64,000 bases of DNA from Osmia lignaria lignaria (lineage: Eukaryota > Arthropoda > Insecta > Hymenoptera > Megachilidae): NCBI RefSeq assembly GCF_051020975.1, contig NC_135043.1:1116001-1180000 (forward strand), in the 5' to 3' direction. The notes under the pieces were generated by a model. The model did no database searches and was not told where the DNA came from. It saw only the letters and a list, made by a program, of their open reading frames with translations. Every line of letters starts with the position of its first letter. Within the stretch, counting starts at the first letter, position 1. The position numbers and the translations under genes are program-made. Shown here piece after piece: positions 1-11,402 of the stretch.

Positions 1-1
1 C

Positions 2-53
2 TATATTGCGTTATATCGAGTAGATATCGTAACAATGACATTGTTATCAAGTG
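2..53 (+). repeat. Landmark 52-bp monomer that starts each HOR unit
   Basis: This monomer is distinguished by TATATTGCGTTATATCGAG followed by GATATCGTAAC and, at true unit starts, GTTATCAAGTG. It is preceded by TTATTAAACC. It is the rarest clear monomer type in the window, and I used it to set unit boundaries. It recurs at 2706, 6361, 8699, 11403, 15068, 18733, 21016, 23986, 27117, 33274, 36939, 39222, 42401, 47606, 50040, 52323, 55502, 60707 and 63356. It is one of the few CpG-containing monomers. Confidence 0.9.
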
Positions 54-171
54 TATATTGCATTATATCTCATGTAGATATAGTAATAATGACTTCTATA
101 TTAAGTGTATATTGCATTATATCTCATGTAGATATAGTAACAATGACATTGTTATTAAACGTATGTTACAT

Positions 172-190
172 TATATCTCATGTAGATATA
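172..190. other. Dyad 1 of the monomer: 7-bp arms, 5-nt spacer
   Basis: TATATCT (172-178) and AGATATA (184-190) are perfect reverse complements around CATGT. The element recurs in each monomer of the CTCATGTAGATATAG type. Many variants keep it with one mismatch, for example the CATGTATATATAG monomers. It could extrude as a small hairpin or be a symmetric protein-binding site; neither is shown by the sequence. Confidence 0.85.
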
Positions 191-191
191 G

Positions 192-208
192 TAACAATGA
201 CATTGTTA
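192..208. other. Dyad 2 of the monomer: 8-bp arms around one base
   Basis: TAACAATG (192-199) and CATTGTTA (201-208) are perfect reverse complements around A200. Only G191 separates this dyad from dyad 1, so 172-208 is a compact double-dyad block. CAGTG monomers carry one mismatch. The CAACTGTATAGCTATT monomers lose this dyad but contain the 8-bp palindrome ATAGCTAT instead. Confidence 0.85.
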
Positions 209-803
209 TTAAGTGTATATTACATTATATCTCATGTATCTATAGTAACAATGACAGTGTTATTACATGTATATTCCATTATATCATGTAGATATAGTAA
301 CAATGACATAGTTATTATATATATATTACATTATATCTCATGTGGGTATAGTAATAATGACATCGATATAAAATGTATATTACAGTATATCTCATGTAGA
401 TATAGTAAAAAGTGTCTTGCTATTAAATGTATTTTACATTATATCTCATGTATATATAGTAACAATGACATTGTTATTAAGGGTATATAACATTATATCG
501 AGTAGATATAGTAACAAGTGTATTGCTATTAACTGTATATTACATTATATCTCATGTATATATGGTAACAATGACAGTGTTATTACATGTATATTCGATT
601 ATATCATGTGGATATAGTAACAATGACATTGTTATTATATATATATTACATTATATCTCATGAGGATATAGTAACAATTACTTCTTCATTAAATGTATAG
701 TATCTTATATCTCATGTATATATAGCAACAATGACATTGTTATTAAGTGTATATTACATTATATCTCATGTAGATATATTAACAATGACGTTGTTATTTA
801 ATG

Positions 804-1014
804 TATAGTATATTATATCCCATGGAGATATACTAATAATGACATTGATATTAAATATATATTACATCTCTGATGTAGATATAGTAACAACTGTATAGCT
901 ATTAAATGCATATTACATTATATCTCATGTATATATAGTAACAATGACAGTGTTATTACATGTATATTCCATTATATCATATGGATATAGTAACAATGAC
1001 ATTGTTATTATATA
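804..1014 (+). repeat. 211-bp four-monomer cassette, copy 1 of unit 1
   Basis: The order is a 54-bp CCATGG monomer (804), a 51-bp CTCTGATG monomer with ACTGTATAGC (858), a 54-bp CATGTATATATAG/CAGTG monomer (909) and a 52-bp TTCCATTA monomer (963). The CCATGG monomer is followed by the CTCTGATG monomer at every place I checked, so this order is a unit of amplification inside the HOR. Confidence 0.85.
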
Positions 1015-1228
1015 TATATTACATTATATCTCATGTGGAAATAGTGACAATTACATCTTCATTAAATGTATAGTACATTATATCTCATGTATATATAGTA
1101 ACAATGACATTGTTATTATATTTACATTCCATTATATCATCTAGATATAGTAACAATGACAATGTTATTAAGTGTATATTACATTATATCTCATGTAGAT
1201 ATAGTAACAATGACATTGTTATTAAATG

Positions 1229-1439
1229 TATAGTATATTGTATCCCATGGAGATATACTAATAATGACATTTATATTAAATATATATTACATCTCTGATG
1301 TAGATATAGTAACAACTGTATAGCTATTAAATATATATTACATTATATCTCATGTATATATAGCAACAATGACAGTGTTATTACATGTATATTCCATTAC
1401 ATCATGTAGATATAGTAACAATGACATTGTTATTATATA
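1229..1439 (+). repeat. 211-bp cassette, copy 2 of unit 1
   Basis: It has the same four monomer types at 1229, 1283, 1334 and 1388 as the cassette at 804. Variant bases are GTATCCCATGG, ATTTATATTAAATA and TATAGCAACAATG. The last monomer has TTACATCATG in place of TTATATCATG. Confidence 0.85.
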
Positions 1440-1862
1440 TATATTACATTATATCTCATGTGGATATAGTAACAATTACTTCTTCATTAAATGTATAGTA
1501 TCTTATATCTCATGTATACATAGTAGCAATGACATTGTTATTATATGTACATTCCATTGGATCATGTAGATATAGTAACAATGACATTGTTATTAAGGGT
1601 ATATAACATTATATCGAGTAGATATAGTAACAATGACATAGTTATTATATATATATTACATTATATCTCATGTGGGTATAGTAATAATGACATTGATATT
1701 ATATGTATATTACAGTATATCTCATGTAGATATAGTAATAATGACTGTGATATTAAATGTATATTACACCTCTGATGTAGATATAGTAACAATGACATTG
1801 TTATTAAGGGTATATAACATTATATCGAGTAGATATAGCAACAATGACATTGTTATTAAATG

Positions 1863-2073
1863 TATAGTATATTATATCCCATGGAGAAATACCAATAATG
1901 ACATTGATATTAAATATATATTACATCTCTGATGTAGATATAGTAACAACTGTATAGCTATTAAATGTATATTACATTATATCTCATGTATATATAGTAA
2001 CAATGACAGTGTTATTACATGTATATTCCATTATATAACGTAGATATAGTAACAATGACATAGTTATTATATA
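1863..2073 (+). repeat. 211-bp cassette, copy 3 of unit 1
   Basis: It has the same order at 1863, 1917, 1968 and 2022. It is marked by GGAGAAATACCAATAATG in the CCATGG monomer and by TTATATAACGTAG in the closing monomer. These two diagnostic variants travel together across the array. Confidence 0.85.
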
Positions 2074-2494
2074 TATATTACATTATATCTCATGTGGGCA
2101 TAGTAATAATGACATTGATATTAAATGTATATTACAGCATATCTCATGTAGATATAATAATAATGATTTTGATATTAAATGTATATTACATCTCTGATGT
2201 AGATATGGTAACAATGACTTTGATATTAAATGTATATTACATCCCTGATGTAAATATAGTAACAACTGTATTGCTATTAAATGTATATAACATTACAGCT
2301 CATGTAGGTATAGTAATAATCACATTGTTATTAAACGTATATTAGAGTATATCTCATGTAGATATAGTAGTAATGACTGTGATATTAAATGTGTATTACA
2401 CCTCTGATGTAGATATAGTAACAATGACATTGTTATTAAGGGTATATAACATTATATCGAGTAGATATAGCAACAATGACATTGTTATTAAATG

Positions 2495-2705
2495 TATAGT
2501 ATATTTTATCCCATGGAGATATACGAATAATGACATTGATGTTAAATATATATTACATCTCTGATGTAGATATAGTAACAACTGTATAGCTATTAAATGT
2601 ATATTACATTATATCTCATCTATATATAGTAACAATGACAGTGTTATTACATGTATATTCCATTATATCATGTAGATATAGTAACAATGACATTGTTATT
2701 AAACC
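2495..2705 (+). repeat. 211-bp cassette, copy 4 of unit 1, closing the unit
   Basis: It has the same order at 2495, 2549, 2600 and 2654. It is marked by TTTTATCCCATGG, GATATACGAATAATG and CTCATCTATATATAG. It ends in TTATTAAACC directly before the next landmark monomer. A cassette with CTCATCTATA closes every HOR unit seen in the window. Confidence 0.85.
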
Positions 2706-5700
2706 TATATTGCGTTATATCGAGTAGATATCGTAACAATGACATTGTTATCAAGTGTATATTGCATTATATCTCATGTAGATATAGTAATAATGACTTC
2801 TATATTAAGTGTATATTGCATTATATCTCATGTAGATATAGTAACAATGACATTGTTATTAAACGTATGTTACATTATATCTCATGTAGATATAGTAACA
2901 ATGACATTGTTATTAAGTGTATATTACATTATATCTCATGTATCTATAGTAACAATGACAGTGTTATTACATGTATATTCCATTATATCATGTAGATATA
3001 GTAACAATGACATAGTTATTATATATATATTACATTATATCTCATGTGGGTATAGTAATAATGACATCGATATAAAATGTATATTACAGTATATCTCATG
3101 TAGATATAGTAAAAAGTGTCTTGCTATTAAATGTATTTTACATTATATCTCATGTATATATAGTAACAATGACATTGTTATTAAGGGTATATAACATTAT
3201 ATCGAGTAGATATAGTAACAAGTGTATTGCTATTAACTGTATATTACATTATATCTCATGTATATATGGTAACAATGACAGTGTTATTACATGTATATTC
3301 GATTATATCATGTGGATATAGTAACAATGACATTGTTATTATATATATATTACATTATATCTCATGAGGATATAGTAACAATTACTTCTTCATTAAATGT
3401 ATAGTATCTTATATCTCATGTATATATAGCAACAATGACATTGTTATTAAGTGTATATTACATTATATCTCATGTAGATATATTAACAATGACGTTGTTA
3501 TTTAATGTATAGTATATTATATCCCATGGAGATATACTAATAATGACATTGATATTAAATATATATTACATCTCTGATGTAGATATAGTAACAACTGTAT
3601 AGCTATTAAATATATATTACATTATATCTCATGTATATACAGTAACAATGACAGTGTTATTACATGTATATTCCATTACATCATGTAGATATAGTAACAA
3701 TGACATTGTTATTATATGTACATTCCATTACATCATGTAGATATAGTAACAATGACAATGTTATTAAGTGTATATTACATTATATCTCATGTAGATATAG
3801 TAACAATGACATTGTTATTAAATGTACAGTATATTATATCCCATGGAGATATACTAATAATGACATTGACATTAAATATATATTACATCTCTGATGTAGA
3901 TGTGGTAACAACTGTATAGCTATTAAATGTATATTACATTATATGTCATGTATATATAGTAACAATGACAGCGTTATTACATGTATATTCCATTACATCA
4001 TGTAGATATAGTAACAATGACATTGTTATTATATATATATTACATTATATCTCATGTGGATATAGTAACAATTACTTCTTCATTAAATGTATAGTATCTT
4101 ATATCTCATGTATACATAGTAGCAATGACATTGTTATTATATGTACATTCCATTGGATCATGTAGATATAGTAACAATGACATTGTTATTAAGGGTATAT
4201 AACATTATATCGAGTAGATATAGTAACAATGACATAGTTACTATATATATATATTACATTATATCTCATGTGGGTATAGTAATAATGACATTGATATTAT
4301 ATGTATATTACAGTATATCTCATGTAGATATAGTAATAATGACTGTGATATTAAATGTATATTACACCTCTGATGTAGATATAGTAACAATGACATTGTT
4401 ATTAAGGGTATATAACATTATATCGAGTAGATATAGCAACAATGACATTGTTATTAAATGTATAGTATATTATATCCCATGGAGAAATACCAATAATGAC
4501 ATTGATATTAAATATATATTACATCTCTGATGTAGATATAGTAACAACTGTATAGCTATTAAATGTATATTACATTATATCTCATGTATATATAGTAACA
4601 ATGACAGTGTTATTACATGTATATTCCATTATATAACGTAGATATAGTAACAATGACATAGTTATTATATATATATTACATTATATCTCATGTGGGCATA
4701 GTAATAATGACATTGATATTAAATGTATATTACAGCATATCTCATGTAGATATAATAATAATGATTTTGATATTAAATGTATATTACATCTCTGATGTAG
4801 ATATGGTAACAATGACTTTGATATTAAATGTATATTACATCCCTGATGTAAATATAGTAACAACTGTATTGCTATTAAATGTATATAACATTACAGCTCA
4901 TGTAGGTATAGTAATAATCACATTGTTATTAAACGTATATTAGAGTATATCTCATGTAGATATAGTAGTAATGACTGTGATATTAAATGTGTATTACACC
5001 TATGATGTAGATATAGTAACAATGACATTGTTATTAAGGGTATATAACATTATATCGAGTAGATATAGCAACAATGACATTGTTATTAAATGTATAGTAT
5101 ATTATATCCCATGGAGAAATACCAATAATGACATTGATATTAAATATATATTACATCTCTGATGTAGATATAGTAACAACTGTATAGCTATTAAATGTAT
5201 ATTACATTATATCTCATGTATATATAGTAACAATGACAGTGTTATTACATGTATATTCCATTATATAACGTAGATATAGTAACAATGACATAGTTATTAT
5301 ATATATATTACATTATATCTCATGTGGGTATAGTAATAATGACATCGATATAAAATGTATATTACAGTATATCTCATGTAGATATAGTAAAAAGTGTCTT
5401 GCTATTAAATGTATTTTACATTATATCTCATGTATATATAGTAACAATGACATTGTTATTAAGGGTATATAACATTATATCGAGTAGATATAGCAACAAT
5501 GACATTGTTATTAAATGTATAGTATATTATATCCCATGGAGAAATACCAATAATGACATTGATATTAAATATATATTACATCTCTGATGTAGATATAGTA
5601 ACAACTGTATAGCTATTAAATGTATATTACATTATATCTCATGTATATATAGTAACAATGACAGTGTTATTACATGTATATTCCATTATATAACGTAGAT

Positions 5701-6360
5701 ATAGTAACAAAGACATAGTTATTATATATATATTACATTATATCTCATGTGGGCATAGTAATAATGACATTGATATTAAATGTATATTACAGCATATCTC
5801 ATGTAGATATAATAATAATGATTTTGATATTAAATGTATATTACATCTCTGATGTAGATATGGTAACAATGACTTTGATATTAAATGTATATTACATCCC
5901 TGATGTAAATATAGTAACAACTGTATTGCTATTAAATGTATATAACATTACAGCTCATGTAGGTATAGTAATAATCACATTGTTATTAAACGTATATTAG
6001 AGTATATCTCATGTAGATATAGTAGTAATGACTGTGATATTAAATGTGTATTACACCTCTGATGTAGATATAGTAACAATGACATTGTTATTAAGGGTAT
6101 ATAACATTATATCGAGTAGATATAGCAACAATGACATTGTTATTAAATGTATAGTATATTTTATCCCATGGAGATATACGAATAATGACATTGATGTTAA
6201 ATATATATTACATCTCTGATGTAGATATAGTAACAACTGTATAGCTATTAAATGTATATTACATTATATCTCATCTATATATAGTAACAATGACAGTGTT
6301 ATTACATGTATATTCCATTATATCATGTAGATATAGTAACAATGACATTGTTATTAAACC
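2706..6360 (+). repeat. HOR unit 2, 3,655 bp, with internal 1,057-bp duplication
   Basis: The first ~0.9 kb follows unit 1 at a 2,704-bp offset. It then switches to the 3,665-bp unit type: GTATATACAG at about 3635, and ATTGACATTAAATA with GATGTGGTAAC near 3870-3910. A block containing the GGGCATAG, CATATCTCATGTAGATATAATAA and CCCTGATG monomers occurs twice, 1,057 bp apart (about 4.68 and 5.74 kb). Near 4,241 the TA tract is 2 bp longer than in homologues and one T is C. At about 5,710 a unique AACAAAGAC replaces AACAATGAC. Confidence 0.8.
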
Positions 6361-8698
6361 TATATTGCGTTATATCGAGTAGATATCGTAACAATGACAT
6401 TGTTATCAAGTGTATATTGCATTATATCTCATGTAGATATAGTAATAATGACTTCTATATTAAGTGTATATTGCATTATATCTCATGTAGATATAGTAAC
6501 AATGACATTGTTATTAAACGTATGTTACATTATATCTCATGTAGATATAGTAACAATGACATTGTTATTAAGTGTATATTACATTATATCTCATGTATCT
6601 ATAGTAACAATGACAGTGTTATTACATGTATATTCCATTATATCATGTAGATATAGTAACAATGACATAGTTATTATATATATATTACATTATATCTCAT
6701 GTGGGTATAGTAATAATGACATCGATATAAAATGTATATTACAGTATATCTCATGTAGATATAGTAAAAAGTGTCTTGCTATTAAATGTATTTTACATTA
6801 TATCTCATGTATATATAGTAACAATGACATTGTTATTAAGGGTATATAACATTATATCGAGTAGATATAGTAACAAGTGTATTGCTATTAACTGTATATT
6901 ACATTATATCTCATGTATATATGGTAACAATGACAGTGTTATTACATGTATATTCGATTATATCATGTGGATATAGTAACAATGACATTGTTATTATATA
7001 TATATTACATTATATCTCATGAGGATATAGTAACAATTACTTCTTCATTAAATGTATAGTATCTTATATCTCATGTATATATAGCAACAATGACATTGTT
7101 ATTAAGTGTATATTACATTATATCTCATGTAGATATATTAACAATGACGTTGTTATTTAATGTATAGTATATTATATCCCATGGAGATATACTAATAATG
7201 ACATTGATATTAAATATATATTACATCTCTGATGTAGATATAGTAACAACTGTATAGCTATTAAATGCATATTACATTATATCTCATGTATATATAGTAA
7301 CAATGACAGTGTTATTACATGTATATTCCATTATATCATATGGATATAGTAACAATGACATTGTTATTATATATATATTACATTATATCTCATGTGGAAA
7401 TAGTGACAATTACATCTTCATTAAATGTATAGTACATTATATCTCATGTATATATAGTAACAATGACATTGTTATTATATTTACATTCCATTATATCATC
7501 TAGATATAGTAACAATGACAATGTTATTAAGTGTATATTACATTATATCTCATGTAGATATAGTAACAATGACATTGTTATTAAATGTATAGTATATTGT
7601 ATCCCATGGAGATATACTAATAATGACATTGATATTAAATATATATTACATCTCTGATGTAGATATAGTAACAATGACAATGTTATTAAGTGTATATTAT
7701 ATTATATCTCATGTAGATATAGTAACAATGACATAGTTATTATATATATATTACATTATATCTCATGTGGGTATAGTAATAATGACATCGATATAAAATG
7801 TATATTACAGTATATCTCATGTAGATATAGTAACAAGTGTCTTGCTATTAAATGTATTTTACATTATATCTCATGTATATATAGTAACAATGACATTGTT
7901 ATTAAGGGTATATAACATTATATCGAGTAGATATAGTAACAAGTGTATTGCTATTAACTGTATATTACATTATATCTCATGTATATATGGTAACAATGAC
8001 AGTGTTATTACATGTATATTCCATTATATAACGTAGATATAGTAACAATGACATAGTTATTATATATATATTACATTATATCTCATGTGGGCATAGTAAT
8101 AATGACATTGATATTAAATGTATATTACAGCATATATCATGTAGATATAATAATAATGATTTTGATATTAAATGTATATTACATCTCTGATGTAGATATG
8201 GTAACAATGACTTTGATATTAAATGTATATTACATCCCTGATGTAAATATAGTAACAACTGTATTGCTATTAAATGTATATAACATTACAGCTCATGTAG
8301 GTATAGTAATAATCACATTGTTATTAAACGTATATTAGAGTATATCTCATGTAGATATAGTAGTAATGACTGTGATATTAAATGTGTATTACACCTCTGA
8401 TGTAGATATAGTAACAATGACATTGTTATTAAGGGTATATAACATTATATCGAGTAGATATAGCAACAATGACATTGTTATTAAATGTATAGTATATTTT
8501 ATCCCATGGAGATATACGAATAATGACATTGATGTTAAATATATATTACATCTCTGATGTAGATATAGTAACAACTGTATAGCTATTAAATGTATATTAC
8601 ATTATATCTCATCTATATATAGTAACAATGACAGTGTTATTACATGTATATTCCATTATATCATGTAGATATAGTAACAATGACATTGTTATTAAACC
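6361..8698 (+). repeat. HOR unit 3, 2,338 bp
   Basis: It follows unit 1 order through the CCATGG and CTCTGATG monomers near 7.58-7.68 kb. It then jumps through a hybrid monomer at about 7,638-7,690, where CTCTGATG is joined to AACAATGACAATG rather than AACAACTGTATAGC. A TATATTATATTATATC monomer and an internal block with AACAAGTGTCTTGC follow. It rejoins the common tail at the TTATATAACG monomer near 8.02 kb. Confidence 0.8.
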
Positions 8699-11402
8699 TA
8701 TATTGCGTTATATCGAGTAGATATCGTAACAATGACATTGTTATCAAGTGTATATTGCATTATATCTCATGTAGATATAGTAATAATGACTTCTATATTA
8801 AGTGTATATTGCATTATATCTCATGTAGATATAGTAACAATGACATTGTTATTAAACGTATGTTACATTATATCTCATGTAGATATAGTAACAATGACAT
8901 TGTTATTAAGTGTATATTACATTATATCTCATGTATCTATAGTAACAATGACAGTGTTATTACATGTATATTCCATTATATCATGTAGATATAGTAACAA
9001 TGACATAGTTATTATATATATATTACATTATATCTCATGTGGGTATAGTAATAATGACATCGATATAAAATGTATATTACAGTATATCTCATGTAGATAT
9101 AGTAAAAAGTGTCTTGCTATTAAATGTATTTTACATTATATCTCATGTATATATAGTAACAATGACATTGTTATTAAGGGTATATAACATTATATCGAGT
9201 AGATATAGTAACAAGTGTATTGCTATTAACTGTATATTACATTATATCTCATGTATATATGGTAACAATGACAGTGTTATTACATGTATCTTCGATTATA
9301 TCATGTGGATATAGTAACAATGACATTGTTATTATATATATATTACATTATATCTCATGAGGATATAGTAACAATTACTTCTTCATTAAATGTATAGTAT
9401 CTTATATCTCATGTATATATAGCAACAATGACATTGTTATTAAGTGTATATTACATTATATCTCATGTAGATATATTAACAATGACGTTGTTATTTAATG
9501 TATAGTATATTATATCCCATGGAGATATACTAATAATGACATTGATATTAAATATATATTACATCTCTGATGTAGATATAGTAACAACTGTATAGCTATT
9601 AAATGCATATTACATTATATCTCATGTATATATAGTAACAATGACAGTGTTATTACATGTATATTCCATTATATCATATGGATATAGTAACAATGACATT
9701 GTTATTATATATATATTACATTATATCTCATGTGGAAATAGTGACAATTACATCTTCATTAAATGTATAGTACATTATATCTCATGTATATATAGTAACA
9801 ATGACATTGTTATTATATTTACATTCCATTATATCATCTAGATATAGTAACAATGACAATGTTATTAAGTGTATATTACATTATATCTCATGTAGATATA
9901 GTAACAATGACATTGTTATTAAATGTATAGTATATTGTATCCCATGGAGATATACTAATAATGACATTTATATTAAATATATATTACATCTCTGATGTAG
10001 ATATAGTAACAACTGTATAGCTATTAAATATATATTACATTATATCTCATGTATATATAGCAACAATGACAGTGTTATTACATGTATATTCCATTACATC
10101 ATGTAGATATAGTAACAATGACATTGTTATTATATATATATTACATTATATCTCATGTGGATATAGTAACAATTACTTCTTCATTAAATGTATAGTATCT
10201 TATATCTCATGTATACATAGTAGCAATGACATTGTTATTATATGTACATTCCATTGGATCATGTAGATATAGTAACAATGACATTGTTATTAAGGGTATA
10301 TAACATTATATCGAGTAGATATAGTAACAATGACATAGTTATTATATATATATTACATTATATCTCATGTGGGTATAGTAATAATGACATTGATATTATA
10401 TGTATATTACAGTATATCTCATGTAGATATAGTAATAATGACTGTGATATTAAATGTATATTACACCTCTGATGTAGATATAGTAACAATGACATTGTTA
10501 TTAAGGGTATATAACATTATATCGAGTAGATATAGCAACAATGACATTGTTATTAAATGTATAGTATATTATATCCCATGGAGAAATACCAATAATGACA
10601 TTGATATTAAATATATATTACATCTCTGATGTAGATATAGTAACAACTGTATAGCTATTAAATGTATATTACATTATATCTCATGTATATATAGTAACAA
10701 TGACAGTGTTATTACATGTATATTCCATTATATAACGTAGATATAGTAACAATGACATAGTTATTATATATATATTACATCATATCTCATGTGGGCATAG
10801 TAATAATGACATTGATATTAAATGTATATTACAGCATATATCATGTAGATATAATAATAATGATTTTGATATTAAATGTATATTACATCTCTGATGTAGA
10901 TATGGTAACAATGACTTTGATATTAAATGTATATTACATCCCTGATGTAAATATAGTAACAACTGTATTGCTATTAAATGTATATAACATTACAGCTCAT
11001 GTAGGTATAGTAATAATCACATTGTTATTAAACGTATATTAGAGTATATCTCATGTAGATATAGTAGTAATGACTGTGATATTAAATGTGTATTACACCT
11101 CTGATGTAGATATAGTAACAATGACATTGTTATTAAGGGTATATAACATTATATCGAGTAGATATAGCAACAATGACATTGTTATTAAATGTATAGTATA
11201 TTTTATCCCATGGAGATATACGAATAATGACATTGATGTTAAATATATATTACATCTCTGATGTAGATATAGTAACAACTGTATAGCTATTAAATGTATA
11301 TTACATTATATCTCATCTATATATAGTAACAATGACAGTGTTATTACATGTATATTCCATTATATCATGTAGATATAGTAACAATGACATTGTTATTAAA
11401 CC
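8699..11402 (+). repeat. HOR unit 4, 2,704 bp (same class as unit 1)
   Basis: Landmark positions match unit 1 at a constant offset of 8,697 bp. Differences seen include GTATCTTCGATT near 9,289 for GTATATTCGATT, ACATCATATCTC near 10,780 for ACATTATATCTC, and CATATATCATG near 10,836 for CATATCTCATG. The rest of the monomer order is the same. Confidence 0.88.

Larger units (their letters stand above)
162..215 (+). repeat. Representative canonical 54-bp monomer
   Basis: This is monomer 4 of unit 1, and successive canonical monomers start at 54, 108, 162 and 216. It carries both inverted repeats intact and differs from the array consensus only near its start (TATGTTACA in place of TATATTACA). The length of 54 bp is exactly 18 codons, so the same reading frame returns in each canonical copy. 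That explains the many apparent ORFs in the array. The start of the monomer is an arbitrary choice at TATATT. Confidence 0.93.
2..2705 (+). repeat. HOR unit 1, 2,704 bp, 51 monomers
   Basis: I parsed this unit fully. Monomers start at 2, 54, 108, 162, 216, 270, 322, 376, 430, 484, 536, 590, 642, 696, 750, 804, 858, 909, 963, 1015, 1069, 1123, 1175, 1229, 1283, 1334, 1388, 1440, 1494, 1548, 1600, 1652, 1706, 1760, 1811, 1863, 1917, 1968, 2022, 2074, 2128, 2182, 2233, 2284, 2338, 2392, 2443, 2495, 2549, 2600 and 2654. Steps are 54, 52 or 51 bp only. Unit 4 has the same length and order, with a few substitutions. Confidence 0.9.

Noticed and set aside
35..490. Open reading frame of 151 codons (and 156- and 136-codon relatives at 21049, 47639 and elsewhere)
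   Set aside because: The canonical monomer is 54 bp, so a frame without a stop stays open across copies. The product is an 18-residue hydrophobic repeat, overlaps equally open frames, and ends wherever a 51- or 52-bp monomer shifts the phase. Nothing indicates coding.
2083..2265. Minus-strand open frames of 60-61 codons
   Set aside because: They lie opposite other open frames in the same monomers and recur only because the repeat recurs. No start context or recognisable domain was seen.
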